A stretch of 64,000 nucleotides of DNA from Tannerella forsythia (GCF_001006485.1 NZ_JUET01000134.1:62001-126000), one strand, 5' to 3'; shown: positions 9,950 through 20,314, counted from the stretch's first letter. The notes: generated by a model from the sequence alone, not told the origin. A program made the numbers and translations.

Positions 9950-11737
9950 ATGAATCATATCCGCAATTTTTGCATCATCGCCCATATCGACCATGGGAAA
10001 AGCACTCTGGCCGACCGCCTGCTCGAATACACGAAGACCGTAGCTGCAAAAGACATGCAGTCGCAAGTGCTCGACAATATGGATTTAGAGCGCGAGCGAG
10101 GCATTACGATCAAAAGCCACGCGATACAGATGGAATACGAATATAAGGGAGAGAAATTTGTATTGAACCTGATCGATACCCCGGGACACGTTGATTTCTC
10201 GTACGAAGTATCCCGTTCGATCGCAGCTTGCGAAGGCGCTCTGCTCATCGTCGATGCGGCCCAGGGGATTCAAGCGCAAACGATCTCAAACTTGTATATG
10301 GCTATTGAGAACGATCTCGAAATTATTCCCGTGATCAATAAAATAGACCTCCCGAGTGCGATGCCTGAAGAAATCGAAGATCAGATCGTCGAACTGATCG
10401 GCTGTCCGAGGGATTCGATTCTTCGCGCCAGCGGCAAAACAGGGGAGGGTGTATATGATATCCTTAACGCCATTGTGGAGCGTGTGCCTCCTCCTTCGGG
10501 TGATCCGGAAGCTCCGCTCCAGTGTCTGATTTTTGACTCGGTGTTCAACTCGTTTCGCGGAATCATCGCCTATTTCAAAGTAGTGAACGGTACGCTCCGT
10601 CAGGGTGACCTTGTGAAGTTTATTGCTACCGGCAAAGAATATGATGCTGACGAAGTAGGTGTACTGAAGCTCGAAATGAGCCCCCGCAAAGAAGTACGCA
10701 CAGGCGATGTGGGATACATTATCTCCGGTATCAAAACGTCGAAAGAGGTAAAGGTTGGAGATACGATTACGCATGTCAAACGGCCTGCCGCCGAAGCCAT
10801 CGCTGGATTCGAGGAGGTGAAACCGATGGTCTTTGCTGGTGTGTATCCGATTGCTCCCGAAGATTTTGAGAACCTGCGCACCTCACTCGAAAAATTACAG
10901 TTAAACGATGCTTCTCTGACATTTCAACCTGAAAGTTCGGTGGCGCTGGGTTTCGGATTCCGATGCGGATTCCTCGGACTGCTGCACATGGAAATCATTC
11001 AGGAGCGTTTAGATCGCGAGTTCGACATGGATGTAATTACGACCGTTCCGAACGTATCGTACAAAGTGTACGATAAAAAAGGACTCTGTACCGAAGTACA
11101 CAACCCCGGCGGCTTGCCCGATCCCACCCAGATCGACCATATCGAGGAACCGTTTATCCGGGCTTCCATCATCACACAAACGACGTATATCGGACCGATT
11201 ATGACACTCTGCCTTGGTAAGCGCGGTATTCTCATCAAACAGGATTACATTACCGGTAACCGAATCGAGCTTTTCTACGACCTCCCGCTGGGCGAGATCG
11301 TGATCGACTTTTACGACAAATTGAAGAGCGTTTCGAAAGGATATGCGTCGTTCGACTACCATCTGCACGATTACCGGCCGGGCAAACTCGTCAAACTCGA
11401 TATTTTGCTTAACGGTGAGCCGGTCGATGCCCTTTCTACTCTCACGCACTTCGACAACAGCGTTACCTTCGGCCGGCGCATGTGCGAAAAACTTAAGGAA
11501 CTCATTCCGCGACAGCAATTCGACATCGCCATACAGGCGGCCATCGGAGCAAAAATCATTGCCCGTGAAACAATCAAAGCCGTTCGCAAGGACGTAACAG
11601 CCAAATGTTACGGCGGTGACGTTTCGCGTAAACGCAAGTTGCTTGAAAAACAAAAAGAAGGAAAAAAACGCATGAAACAGATCGGCACGGTTGAGGTGCC
11701 ACAGAAAGCATTCCTTGCTGTCTTGAAGTTGGAATAG
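9950..11737 (+). CDS. lepA: Elongation factor 4 (LepA), ribosomal back-translocase GTPase
   Basis: 595-residue translational GTPase that acts on stalled or mis-translocated ribosomes. G1 motif AHIDHGKST near residue 11, switch [14 protein letters not shown], and G4 NKIDLPSA are all intact. Domain II, the EF-G-like domains III and V, and the LepA-specific C-terminal domain ([20 protein letters not shown]) follow in order; length is normal. I start at ATG 9950 ([14 protein letters not shown]) because this matches the family N-terminus and sits just after the promoter. It is monocistronic as far as can be seen, with a long intergenic region downstream. Confidence 0.98.
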   Translation: MNHIRNFCIIAHIDHGKSTLADRLLEYTKTVAAKDMQSQVLDNMDLERERGITIKSHAIQMEYEYKGEKFVLNLIDTPGHVDFSYEVSRSIAACEGALLIVDAAQGIQAQTISNLYMAIENDLEIIPVINKIDLPSAMPEEIEDQIVELIGCPRDSILRASGKTGEGVYDILNAIVERVPPPSGDPEAPLQCLIFDSVFNSFRGIIAYFKVVNGTLRQGDLVKFIATGKEYDADEVGVLKLEMSPRKEVRTGDVGYIISGIKTSKEVKVGDTITHVKRPAAEAIAGFEEVKPMVFAGVYPIAPEDFENLRTSLEKLQLNDASLTFQPESSVALGFGFRCGFLGLLHMEIIQERLDREFDMDVITTVPNVSYKVYDKKGLCTEVHNPGGLPDPTQIDHIEEPFIRASIITQTTYIGPIMTLCLGKRGILIKQDYITGNRIELFYDLPLGEIVIDFYDKLKSVSKGYASFDYHLHDYRPGKLVKLDILLNGEPVDALSTLTHFDNSVTFGRRMCEKLKELIPRQQFDIAIQAAIGAKIIARETIKAVRKDVTAKCYGGDVSRKRKLLEKQKEGKKRMKQIGTVEVPQKAFLAVLKLE

Positions 11738-11814
11738 CAACCCAACCATTATCCATCTAACCACAACAAAAAAACGCTTCATCAGAAAAAAAACTTTGTA
11801 TATGATATTTTTTA

Positions 11815-11822
11815 TATCTTTG
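11815..11822 (+). promoter_or_regulatory. Candidate promoter upstream of the susC 1 leader
   Basis: TATCTTTG -7 box; a TTTG lies at 11795-11798 but only 16 nt away, shorter than the usual 19-21, so the -33 match is uncertain. Confidence 0.55.
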
Positions 11823-11988
11823 TCATCAAATATATGAAACGACCAAGGGCGTCAATCTCATAAAAACGAGACATGAAAGAGAAGAAGACAAACTTTAATA
11901 TCTTGATGAACAATATTATAAAAAATGTTCATTCTCTTCGTGTGCACTATTCTGAAGGAAAGAAAGAGAGCTTGCCATCAATTATCCA

Positions 11989-11998
11989 CCCCCCCCCC
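11989..11998 (+). repeat. Homopolymer of ten C
   Basis: Ten consecutive C residues inside a 46-codon ORF (11873-12013). Such tracts mispair during replication. Loss of one C would join the ORF start to the open frame that runs to 12590. A switch role is inference only. Confidence 0.85.
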
Positions 11999-12109
11999 GT
12001 TAATATTATTTAACAAAAGCATCTATAGGCGTAGCTGCCTTTTCGTGTGGCAGAGCATTGGAGCAGGGAACCATTGCGTTACGACGTACTGGAGATTCGT
12101 ACGCCCTGA

Positions 12110-12406
12110 CACAAAGTCAGTAGAAAACAGTCCGGTATTGGCCGAATGCCAGAAAACATCGGGTGAAACGCGGGCGATTTCAGGCCTTGCGAGCCGACGT
12201 TGCGTTGCCTTCCGCTGGTCTTCCGTTCCATCCAACCGAAGTTCCGTTGAACCCAACGAAACTTGCATTAGAAAGAACGAATCTTGTTCAAACATCTCCC
12301 AAACACGCGTTGTATCGTCCCGAAGTTCTGTTGAACGCAACGAGCCACGCGTACGATTATATGGAGGCGTCGTGGGTGAGAACGAATGTTCTGTTGCTCC
12401 AATGAA
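12110..12406 (+). repeat. Degenerate 21-nt periodic array
   Basis: From about 12110 to 12406 the sequence falls into consecutive 21-nt units, many ending in ACGAA or CCGAA and several with GTTCYGTTG. The two best units with flanking bases, 12237-12259 and 12321-12343, match at 21 of 23 positions and are exactly 84 nt (four units) apart. In the frame read from 12124 this yields heptads of the type R-T-E/N-V/L-x-L-x. The array is not bounded by a clear gene and its function is unknown. Confidence 0.65.
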
Positions 12407-12617
12407 CCTTGTGGAAGGACACGTCTCTTTACTTTATAAACCCACTGTATTACAAATATTTACAACTTTTTTTTTTCAGAGAGGTAAAAACATGAATGTG
12501 ATGGCAGAGATGATCTGGCAAAAAACATCCAGATGCCGAAAGCCAAACAACCATATACTAAGGATTGAACGAATGAAGAATGAGACATAAAAAATTAACT
12601 GTTAAACATTTTAAGGT

Positions 12618-15600
12618 ATGAGACAAAAAATCTTTTTACTAATGGCCTCCCTCCTTATAGGAGCAGGGTCTGTGATGGCTCAGACACAGGTGCAGGGCAC
12701 CGTGGTCGACGAGCAGGGAGAACCGGTAACGGGAGCATCCATCGTGCTCAAAACCGACCGTTCGAAAGGAACGATTTCCGACATCGATGGTAAGTTTACC
12801 CTTTGGGTACCCAATGGATCGACATTAGTCTTTTCGTTCGTAGGTTTTAAGACGCAGGAGGCTGTGGCACAGCCGGACATGAAGATTACCCTGATGGGCG
12901 ATACCGAAACCTTAGACGAAGTCATTGTTGTCGCTTACGGTACGGCCAAAAAATCCGCTTTTACGGGCTCGGCATCTAAAGTAGATGCAGCCTCTTTACG
13001 TGAATCGGCGGCAATATCTCCTATCAGTGCGCTGCAAGGGAAAGCTGCCGGGGTAACCATCTCGGAAAGTTACGGACAACCCGGCTCAATGCCAACGATA
13101 CGTATACGGGGAGTAGGCTCCATTACCGGAAATCGTAGTCCATTGTATGTCATAGACGGTATCCCGGTATTGGCCGGTGACGTGACATCAACCCAGACTT
13201 CAGCTTCTGTACTGAACCTGATTAACCCCGAAGACATTGAGTCGCAAACGATTCTCAAAGATGCTGCCGCAACGGCCCTCTACGGTTCGCGTGGAGCCAA
13301 CGGTGTGGTGCTGATTACAACAAAATCAGGGCGGAGAGGAAAAACACATATCGCATTTACGGCAGAATACGGAACAAGCGATTTTGCCACTCCGCATGCA
13401 TTGGACTATATGGATGCCGGACAATACGCACAGTATACATGGGAATCGCTGAAAAACAAATACCTCTATGACAGAAAAGCCATGCCGGAACAGGCAAAAG
13501 CGGATACTTACGAAAGTTTGCTGCCCGAAGCCGAACGTTATGCCTACCGGAATCTTGCTGCCGCAAGCGGACTGTATCATCCGGACGACCCGTTTGACGG
13601 AACATTCAATTATAAAAACATGACGCCCGAACAGCAGAAAATGTTTATCACCAACCCACGCATCGTCAATTGGAAAGATGCCATTTTCAAGACGGGAGCC
13701 GTGCAGAAATATGACTTATCGCTGAATGGAGGAGGAGACAAGACCACGTATTATGTCTCGTTCGGATACCTCAAAAACGATGGGCTAGTGCAGGGTAGTG
13801 TTTTTGAACGTTTCTCCGGAGCCCTCTCGTTGAATCTCAAACTCCACGACCGCGTACTCTTGAAACTGAGCGAAAAACTAAGTCGTGCAAGACAAGACGG
13901 AGCCTTGTCAAACGGTAGTTATTACGCCAACCCCATGTTTGCATATTACGGAGTAAATCCGTCGGCTCCGGTAACCTTATCCGATGGATCGTATAATAAC
14001 CTCGCCGGATTCAGCAACAAATTCCCCAACCCAATTCTCAATCAACAGATGAACGAAAGAATCAATAAAACGATGCGTTCTTTGACCCATATCGGGCTGG
14101 AAATAACCTTTACTGATTGGTTGAAATTCACATCGACAAATGGGATTGATTTTATTTTTTCCGACGACCGCCGTGTCATTGACCCCAGAAGCAACGACGG
14201 GTTGAAAGAGCAGGGACATCTGTCGCGATACAAACGTGACCTCTGGGACCTGACAACCTCCAACCTGCTCGTGTTCGACAAAGGATTCGGAAAACATCAT
14301 GCCAATATCCTTGCAGGCATGGAATATAAAAATTATACGTCAAACAGAATTGGAGCCAGTACCAAAACATTCGGCACATACAAGTTGATGTATCTCTCGA
14401 ACGGAGCCGTCAAAGACGACATCTCTGAAACGATCGGCGACGATAGACTGATTTCCTATCTGTCAAAAATCGACTACAATTATGATCAAAAATATTTCGG
14501 TTCTCTTTCGTGGCGCCGTGACGGCAGTTCGAGGCTTTCACCGGATACCCGATGGGGAGATTTCTTTTCTACTTCGGCCGCCTGGGTTCTTTCGGAAGAG
14601 CACTTCATGAAACCCATTCAGTGGTTAGACATGCTGAAGCTGAAACTTTCGTACGGTACGACTGGAAATCTGCCCACAAAATATTACAGCACGCTAGGTC
14701 TCTATTCGATCTCTGAAAAGTATCTGGGCAAACCTGCTTTTCAGTTGTATCAGATTGAAAACAACATCTTAGAATGGGAAAAATCTTACACCTGGAACGG
14801 AGGATTCGATTTCAGAATCTTCGAGCGTTTCTCCGGGACGCTTGAGTTCTATCAAAAAAATACCAAAGGATTGATCAATAACTCTCCTCTCTGGTGGAGT
14901 ACCGGATTTGAAACGTATACCGAAAACCGGGGAGAGCTTGAAAACAAGGGGATCGAGTTGGAATTTAATTCCGTCAACATCGAAACGAACGACTTCAAAT
15001 GGAGCACACAGTTTAATTTAACTCATTATACCTCGAAAATCAAAAAATTAGATAAACCCATCGATAACTTTCCTTACTTCTACGGAGAAGGAGACGATAT
15101 GTATACGTTCAAACTCAGGGAATGGGCCGGTGTGAACGCACAAACAGGACAGCCGCAATGGTACAAGAACAAGGAAATCAAAGATGCCAACGGCAATGTA
15201 ACAGGAATTGACCGATCCCTTACCAGCAAAGCTTCCGAAGCGGAAAAAGTAAAAGTGGGAACAGGAATCCCCGACTTCATGGGAGGTTTGACCAATCGAT
15301 TCGAATATAAAGGATTTGATCTTTCATTCCTCTTCATCTTCAAAAAAGGGGGTAAACTGTATGATCCAAAATCATTCAACCATACCGACGGAAGAACCAT
15401 CGGAGAGTATAACATACGCAAAGACTCTTACGGCAAGCATTGGCAAAAGCCCGGAGATAATGCCGAATATGCACGCCTGATCTATGGGGCCCCAGATCAG
15501 GGATGGAACAACAGTAACAGACGTTTGATCGACGGCAGCTTTATCAAGCTCAAAAATATCACCTTCGGATATAACTTACCCAAGAAATGGCTTTCTAAGG

Positions 15601-15767
15601 CCTCTCTTTCGAATGTGCGGCTGTATTTTAATGCCACAGACATCTTTACACTCTTCAAAAAGAATTATATTGACCCTGAAGTCCCCCAAAGCGGTTACGG
15701 ATTCGACTATACGGACGAATTTCCACCTTTGCGTTCTTTCAGATTCGGAATTAATATTAACTTATAA
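12618..15767 (+). CDS. SusC/RagA-family TonB-linked outer membrane transporter (pair 1)
   Basis: 1049-residue outer membrane importer. Signal peptide (cleavage after VMAQ, residue 22), a carboxypeptidase-like regulatory domain (about 24-100, VQGTVVDEQGEPVTGASI), TonB-box-like segment LDEVIVVAYGTAKK, plug domain (about 115-235, with IRIRGVGSI, PLYVIDGIPV and ALYGSRGANGVVLITTKSG), then a 22-strand barrel ending in aromatic-rich SFRFGININL. It takes up a glycan or peptide delivered by the SusD-like lipoprotein encoded 12 nt downstream. There is no adjacent glycosidase or regulator to show the substrate. It follows an unusually long leader. Confidence 0.96.
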   Translation: MRQKIFLLMASLLIGAGSVMAQTQVQGTVVDEQGEPVTGASIVLKTDRSKGTISDIDGKFTLWVPNGSTLVFSFVGFKTQEAVAQPDMKITLMGDTETLDEVIVVAYGTAKKSAFTGSASKVDAASLRESAAISPISALQGKAAGVTISESYGQPGSMPTIRIRGVGSITGNRSPLYVIDGIPVLAGDVTSTQTSASVLNLINPEDIESQTILKDAAATALYGSRGANGVVLITTKSGRRGKTHIAFTAEYGTSDFATPHALDYMDAGQYAQYTWESLKNKYLYDRKAMPEQAKADTYESLLPEAERYAYRNLAAASGLYHPDDPFDGTFNYKNMTPEQQKMFITNPRIVNWKDAIFKTGAVQKYDLSLNGGGDKTTYYVSFGYLKNDGLVQGSVFERFSGALSLNLKLHDRVLLKLSEKLSRARQDGALSNGSYYANPMFAYYGVNPSAPVTLSDGSYNNLAGFSNKFPNPILNQQMNERINKTMRSLTHIGLEITFTDWLKFTSTNGIDFIFSDDRRVIDPRSNDGLKEQGHLSRYKRDLWDLTTSNLLVFDKGFGKHHANILAGMEYKNYTSNRIGASTKTFGTYKLMYLSNGAVKDDISETIGDDRLISYLSKIDYNYDQKYFGSLSWRRDGSSRLSPDTRWGDFFSTSAAWVLSEEHFMKPIQWLDMLKLKLSYGTTGNLPTKYYSTLGLYSISEKYLGKPAFQLYQIENNILEWEKSYTWNGGFDFRIFERFSGTLEFYQKNTKGLINNSPLWWSTGFETYTENRGELENKGIELEFNSVNIETNDFKWSTQFNLTHYTSKIKKLDKPIDNFPYFYGEGDDMYTFKLREWAGVNAQTGQPQWYKNKEIKDANGNVTGIDRSLTSKASEAEKVKVGTGIPDFMGGLTNRFEYKGFDLSFLFIFKKGGKLYDPKSFNHTDGRTIGEYNIRKDSYGKHWQKPGDNAEYARLIYGAPDQGWNNSNRRLIDGSFIKLKNITFGYNLPKKWLSKASLSNVRLYFNATDIFTLFKKNYIDPEVPQSGYGFDYTDEFPPLRSFRFGININL

Positions 15768-15779
15768 ACTTAATCAGCT

Positions 15780-17240
15780 ATGAAAAAAATAATTTGTTTC
15801 ATTTCATTTCTCCTGTCTTTCTCCGCATGCAAAGATTCGGAATTAAATATAAACCCATCCGATTCGTTGGACAGCAGATCGGCCATCACAACCGTTGACG
15901 ATCTGAATGCGGCAGTTTTAGGCGCATATAACCGAATGACGATCAACACCTACTATGACGGACAGTATCTGACTGCAGGCGATATGTTAGGTGATGATGC
16001 GCTGTCACCTTATTCGGGAAGCGGTTGGTTAAATACCTACTCGGATTACTCATGGACAAAGATCGCTTGTCCGACGAATCTCTATAAGCATATCTATAAA
16101 CTGATTGCTCACATGAATGATGTTCTAGAAAGGAGTAAAAATCTTCAAGAATCTCCGGCAAAAACAAAACTGATAGCCGAGATAAAAGCACTGCGCGCAA
16201 TGGTACATTTTGATCTGTCCAAACTGTACGGTCCTCTTCCGGTCAATTTGGGAAAAGGGAAGATCAAGGCCGATGCCCTATGTATTCCCATCATGGATGG
16301 CCCTAAGCCGATTAAAGAGCCAGAATCCATGCTACGCCAGCCGGTAACCAAAGTCTATGAATTTATCATCAAAGAGTTGGAAAATGCATTACCCAATTTG
16401 GAAACCGGAAAAATAAACGGTCGATTAGGACAGGATGGAGCAACGGCCGTGCTTGCTCGCGCCTATTTATACATGGGCAATTATGAAAAGGCATTCGAAT
16501 ACGCTGATAAACTCATCAAAAACAAAGCATATAGCTTGATTCCAAGAACGGAGTATGTAAAGAGTTGGAAAACAGCATATACTTCCGAGGCAATTTTTGA
16601 ACTCGATGTTACACAGGAAGATAACAATGGTATCGCTTCTATTGGTTATTATGCATTAGCAGACGGAACACAGGGATATAAAGATATATCGTCAAGCCCT
16701 CATTTCGATGAGCTGAAAGCACAAGATCAGGAAGATGAACGATTCAAGCTATTTGTTTGGTATGAGGATAATAAAGGGTCCGGATTCTTCCCGACGCCTA
16801 AATATCCAGGTAGAGAAATGTATGCAGTCAACAATATCAAAGTTTATCGTCTGTCCGAAATATATCTGATTGCTGCCGAAGCGCTGCTGAAACTCGGAAG
16901 AGGCAGTGAAGCCGCAATATTACTTAACTCGTTGAGAAAAGAACGGACAACAACCGAACCGGAAAAGTATACCGCTGCATTAACCATCGATGATATTTTG
17001 TATGAGAGAAGATTGGAACTCTTCGCGGAAGGACACAGAGCATGGGACTTGTGGAGGAATCAAAAACCGGTCGTGAGATGGCGTAATGCTGATGAAAAAG
17101 ATAAATATAAATTTCGTAAAGACCGATCGGAAGGAGTTATCGAATTTGATTATTTCAAAAACATCCTGCCCATTCACGAAGAACAACTCTTTCTGTTGCC
17201 CGATAATCTGAGAGACCAGCAACAGAACCCGGGATACTAA
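15780..17240 (+). CDS. SusD/RagB-family substrate-binding lipoprotein (pair 1)
   Basis: 486-residue lipoprotein (signal ending in FSAC, lipid Cys17) forming the lid of the SusC transporter on the cell surface. The SusD N-terminal part (DLNAAVLGAYNRM) and C-terminal RagB part (YRLSEIYLIAAEALLKLGR, LYERRLELFAEGHRAWDLWR, ending near LRDQQQNPGY) are typical. The helical TPR-like core spans about 100-260. It is co-transcribed with the upstream SusC gene and followed by a strong bidirectional terminator. Confidence 0.95.
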   Translation: MKKIICFISFLLSFSACKDSELNINPSDSLDSRSAITTVDDLNAAVLGAYNRMTINTYYDGQYLTAGDMLGDDALSPYSGSGWLNTYSDYSWTKIACPTNLYKHIYKLIAHMNDVLERSKNLQESPAKTKLIAEIKALRAMVHFDLSKLYGPLPVNLGKGKIKADALCIPIMDGPKPIKEPESMLRQPVTKVYEFIIKELENALPNLETGKINGRLGQDGATAVLARAYLYMGNYEKAFEYADKLIKNKAYSLIPRTEYVKSWKTAYTSEAIFELDVTQEDNNGIASIGYYALADGTQGYKDISSSPHFDELKAQDQEDERFKLFVWYEDNKGSGFFPTPKYPGREMYAVNNIKVYRLSEIYLIAAEALLKLGRGSEAAILLNSLRKERTTTEPEKYTAALTIDDILYERRLELFAEGHRAWDLWRNQKPVVRWRNADEKDKYKFRKDRSEGVIEFDYFKNILPIHEEQLFLLPDNLRDQQQNPGY

Positions 17241-17260
17241 AAAAAGAATAATACTTTATC

Positions 17261-17299
17261 AAACAGTGCAGAGAAGACAACGTTTTCTCTGCACTGTTT
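17261..17299. terminator. Bidirectional terminator between susD 1 and mltF
   Basis: A perfect 15-bp inverted repeat (17261-17275 with 17285-17299, 9-nt loop) flanked by A on the left and T on the right, between convergent genes. Confidence 0.85.
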
Positions 17300-17323
17300 C
17301 TATTCGTATCGAAAGAGGTACGA

Positions 17324-18730
17324 TCAACGGTTCTCAAGGCTTTCCGTTTCTTTCCGGTAGTATTCATAGCGGTTTAGCACGTCGGAGACATAGTTATAGG
17401 TCTCCGTACCGCGCAGATAACCGAATTTGCACACCGAATCGGTATAATACTGCGCTTCGGCTTTCAAGCGAATAAACTCGGCCACATGATCGCTCCATAC
17501 GTTCGGATTACGCCCGTACTTCTGCGCCAGTCTTTGCGCATCATAGATATGTCCGATTCCGGCATTGTAAGAAGCAAGCGTAAGTTTAATCCGTTCGAGC
17601 GAGTCGAGTGAAGCAAATCCTTTTCCAAAACGGCGCAGGCATTCTATCGCAGCTTGTACGTTTTTCTCCGGGTCTTGCATGTCTCCCGCGTCGAATCCCA
17701 GCCCTCGTGCAGTAGCCGGCAAGATCCCCATCAATCCCTCGGCACCACTCCAGGCAACAATCTGGGGTTGAAAATGGGACTCCTGATACGCAATCGATGC
17801 CAGCAAACGCCAATCCCACCCCAGTCGACCGGCATAACGCTTGAACAGGTCGTCATACGGAGAGATCTGTCCGTTCGCGACCTTGGGCATATCGATCCTG
17901 TTTAGTGATACTTTCGAAAGCTCAAAGTAACGTTTGATCGCCGACCGGTATGAACTTTTTCCGGTCATGTTCGACGCCCACGCATTAATGGCCGAAGCCA
18001 GTTGCGAACAGCTTCTGCGCACAGCCCACGAAGAGCGCTGCTTAAAACTGATCTGCAGACTGATATCAATATTACGGTAATATGTGCGATTCAGTCTGGC
18101 CACATCGTCTTCACACACCGTGTAATCGATCTTGCCTTTGGCCACCATTTCAATCAGGTCTTCCGACGATACGGTGTCTTTATCGATATTGACAATACGA
18201 ATCCCTCCCCCCAACTCGCTGTTAAGGTTCTCAAGTCGCTCACGATAGCGTCGATACGGTTTTATGCAGACTTCTTTTCCGATTAATTGCGTCACATCCT
18301 TCAAAACCGTATCTCCATGTCCGGTGCGCTGAACGATAACCAAATTCGATTGCCGCTCATAGCCGCAAAAAAGCATCTGTTCTTTCAACTTATTATCGAT
18401 GGTAATCGGGTAAGCCGCCACATCGGCCTCGCCCGACAGCAACATCTCCATCAGACGGGTAATGTTTTCGGCGACCTTAATATTTAAACGCAATCCGTGC
18501 TGGCGGGCAAAGCCGGCAATGAGATCGTACTCGTACCCCATCGCCTGCATCTTATATTGGAAATACGACGTGGAACTGTTGAGTGTCACAGCGGTAATCT
18601 CTCCCTTTGCTTGGATGGACGGCCAGTCATCCGAAGTGGCGTCACTCTGAGAACGGCTTCCTCCACTGTAGCATCCGCACAGCAGGAGAAACAAAAAGAG
18701 AAGCAGGAAAAAAGAGGTATTTCTATGCAT
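17324..18730 (-). CDS. mltF: Membrane-bound lytic murein transglycosylase F
   Basis: 468-residue lipoprotein (Cys20 in LCGC) that cleaves peptidoglycan glycan strands to 1,6-anhydro ends. Residues about 40-270 form a periplasmic solute-binding-like domain (family 3; YDLIAGFARQHGLRLN), which regulates the enzyme in homologues. The C-terminal SLT domain starts near 295 with WRLLASIAYQESHF, where E317 is the catalytic acid, followed by GAEGLMGILPATA and LASYNAGIGHI. The ATG overlaps the end of rlmD by 8 bp, so the two genes are translationally coupled in an rlmD-mltF operon. Confidence 0.94.
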   Translation of the reverse strand: MHRNTSFFLLLFLFLLLCGCYSGGSRSQSDATSDDWPSIQAKGEITAVTLNSSTSYFQYKMQAMGYEYDLIAGFARQHGLRLNIKVAENITRLMEMLLSGEADVAAYPITIDNKLKEQMLFCGYERQSNLVIVQRTGHGDTVLKDVTQLIGKEVCIKPYRRYRERLENLNSELGGGIRIVNIDKDTVSSEDLIEMVAKGKIDYTVCEDDVARLNRTYYRNIDISLQISFKQRSSWAVRRSCSQLASAINAWASNMTGKSSYRSAIKRYFELSKVSLNRIDMPKVANGQISPYDDLFKRYAGRLGWDWRLLASIAYQESHFQPQIVAWSGAEGLMGILPATARGLGFDAGDMQDPEKNVQAAIECLRRFGKGFASLDSLERIKLTLASYNAGIGHIYDAQRLAQKYGRNPNVWSDHVAEFIRLKAEAQYYTDSVCKFGYLRGTETYNYVSDVLNRYEYYRKETESLENR

Positions 18731-20141
18731 TTTTTTTACGAAGTAAGGCTACATTCTCTACATGATGCGTATGCGGAAACATATCGACCGGCTGAATTTT
18801 CACGACGTCGTAATACCAACCGATCCGTTCGATGTCGCGTGCTTGCGTGGCCGGATTACAACTGACGTAGACTATTTTTTCAGGTGACGCCTTCAAGATC
18901 GTATCAATCACGTCGTTGTGCATACCCATACGTGGAGGGTCGGTGATGACTACGTCCGGCCGTCCATGGTCTTCGATAAAAGCTGTCGTGAGCAGATCTT
19001 TCATATCGCCGGCAAAGAACGTTACATTGTCAATGCCGTTCAGTTGCGCATTTACCTTCGCATCCTCAATTGCTTCGGGTACATATTCGATACCTATGAC
19101 CTTGCGGGCTTTACGGGCAATGAAATTGGCAATTGTTCCGGTACCGGTATAAAGGTCATAAACCGTTTCAGTACCGGTCAGTCCCGTAAATTTCCGAACC
19201 ACATCATACAGTCGGTAAGCCTGTTCACTGTTTGTCTGATAGAAAGACTTCGGCCCTACCTTGAATTGTAAATCCTCCATCCGCTCCATCAAATGATCTT
19301 TACCACGATATAATTCGATATCAAGGTCGGTCAGCGTATCATTCCGTTTCCTGTTGATGACGTACATCAGTGACGTAATTTCCGGTATTTGCTCCAGCAG
19401 ATGCTCCAACAACGCTTCACGGAGCGCTTGATCTTCTTTGAAGAAAGCCAGCACGACCATCAGCTCACCGGTCGAAGCGGTACGTATCATTAACGTACGC
19501 ACAAAGCCTTCCTGATTTTTCAAGTCGAAGAATGGATAGCCTTCATGCGTCAGACAAAAATTTTTCACACATAGCCGAATCCGGTTCGACACATCGTCCT
19601 GCAACCAGCAACGCCGGATGTCGAGCACCTTATCGAACATGCCCGGAATATGAAATCCCAGCGCGTTCATTTCCGTATATTCGATACCGGAAGCCACCTC
19701 CCGTTCAGTCAGCCAGCGCTTATTTGAAAATGTAAACTCCAGTTTATTACGGTAATGCGTCGTACGCTCCGAACCGAGAATCGGCAGCACCTCTCCTATC
19801 GGCACTTTCCCGATTCGCGTCAGACTATTCGTAACTTGTGTTTGTTTGTAACGCAGCTGCTCTTCATAAGGCAGATGTTGCCATTTGCAGCCTCCGCATA
19901 CGCCGAAATGTTCGCAAAAAGGAACTACCCGTTTCTCGCTGTACTTATGGAATGCGATAGCATTTCCCTCTGCATAATGACTTCGTTTACGGGTCAGACG
20001 GATATCTACTACATCCCCCGGTGCCGCCCATGGCACAAAAACAACCATTTCATTCACTTTGGCAATTGCTTTGCCTTCGGCTGCAACATCCGTGATCTCT
20101 ACCTCTTCCAGTATCGGGAGGGGGGTCTTTTTTCGTGTCAA
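18723..20141 (-). CDS. rlmD: 23S rRNA (uracil-5-)-methyltransferase, RlmD/RumA family
   Basis: 472-residue SAM-dependent methyltransferase that makes 5-methyluridine in 23S rRNA (or a related site in tRNA; family members differ). N-terminal TRAM domain (about 10-70), iron-sulphur cysteines in FCEHFGVCGGCKW, SAM motif DLYTGTGTIANF, and catalytic Cys428 in VSCNPATQARD with the general-base Glu462 in HHVENV. ATG at 20141 fits a 22-30 nt leader from its divergent promoter. Which uridine is methylated cannot be told here. Confidence 0.92.
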   Translation of the reverse strand: MTRKKTPLPILEEVEITDVAAEGKAIAKVNEMVVFVPWAAPGDVVDIRLTRKRSHYAEGNAIAFHKYSEKRVVPFCEHFGVCGGCKWQHLPYEEQLRYKQTQVTNSLTRIGKVPIGEVLPILGSERTTHYRNKLEFTFSNKRWLTEREVASGIEYTEMNALGFHIPGMFDKVLDIRRCWLQDDVSNRIRLCVKNFCLTHEGYPFFDLKNQEGFVRTLMIRTASTGELMVVLAFFKEDQALREALLEHLLEQIPEITSLMYVINRKRNDTLTDLDIELYRGKDHLMERMEDLQFKVGPKSFYQTNSEQAYRLYDVVRKFTGLTGTETVYDLYTGTGTIANFIARKARKVIGIEYVPEAIEDAKVNAQLNGIDNVTFFAGDMKDLLTTAFIEDHGRPDVVITDPPRMGMHNDVIDTILKASPEKIVYVSCNPATQARDIERIGWYYDVVKIQPVDMFPHTHHVENVALLRKKNA

Positions 20142-20169
20142 ATCTGTGAATAATTAAAAATTCGCCACG

Positions 20170-20177
20170 CAAATATA
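20170..20177 (-). promoter_or_regulatory. -7 element for rlmD-mltF
   Basis: TATATTTG on the minus strand, 29 nt before the rlmD ATG; a TTTG sits 22 nt further upstream (20200-20203). Confidence 0.65.
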
Positions 20178-20239
20178 AAAACTAACTTTCGGATAGAATC
20201 AAAAATAGTTTTAAAACATAAAAATATCATTGCGCTTTA

Positions 20240-20272
20240 TTTGGAAATCAGCAATAAAAACAGCTATATTTG
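20240..20272 (+). promoter_or_regulatory. Promoter for ppdK
   Basis: TTTG at 20240-20243, 21-nt spacer, TATATTTG at 20265-20272, in front of the ppdK ATG at 20315. Both Bacteroidetes boxes are present. Confidence 0.75.
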
Positions 20273-20314
20273 CATTGTGGAGATGTCAATGACTTATCAT
20301 AATTCAACAAATAT

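Larger units (their letters stand above)
11738..12617 (+). other. Long intergenic/leader region before susC 1
   Basis: 880 bp without a convincing gene. It holds a promoter (11815-11822), a 46-codon ORF from ATG 11873 that runs through a 10-C tract and stops at 12013, a 21-nt periodic array (about 12110-12406), and a 10-T run (12467-12476). A 221-codon open frame at 11925-12590 has a composition unlike the neighbouring genes and its repeated RSSVE-type segments are explained by the DNA periodicity, so I do not call it a gene. If the promoter drives susC the leader would be almost 800 nt. Confidence 0.6.

Noticed and set aside
12110-12406. CRISPR array
   Set aside because: Unit length is 21 nt without unique spacers, and units are degenerate; no cas genes in the window.
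11925-12590. 221-codon open frame in the leader of susC 1
   Set aside because: Composition is Ser/Arg-rich, unlike neighbouring genes; its repeated segments follow from the 21-nt DNA periodicity; no start signal. Kept only as part of the repeat and C-tract observations.
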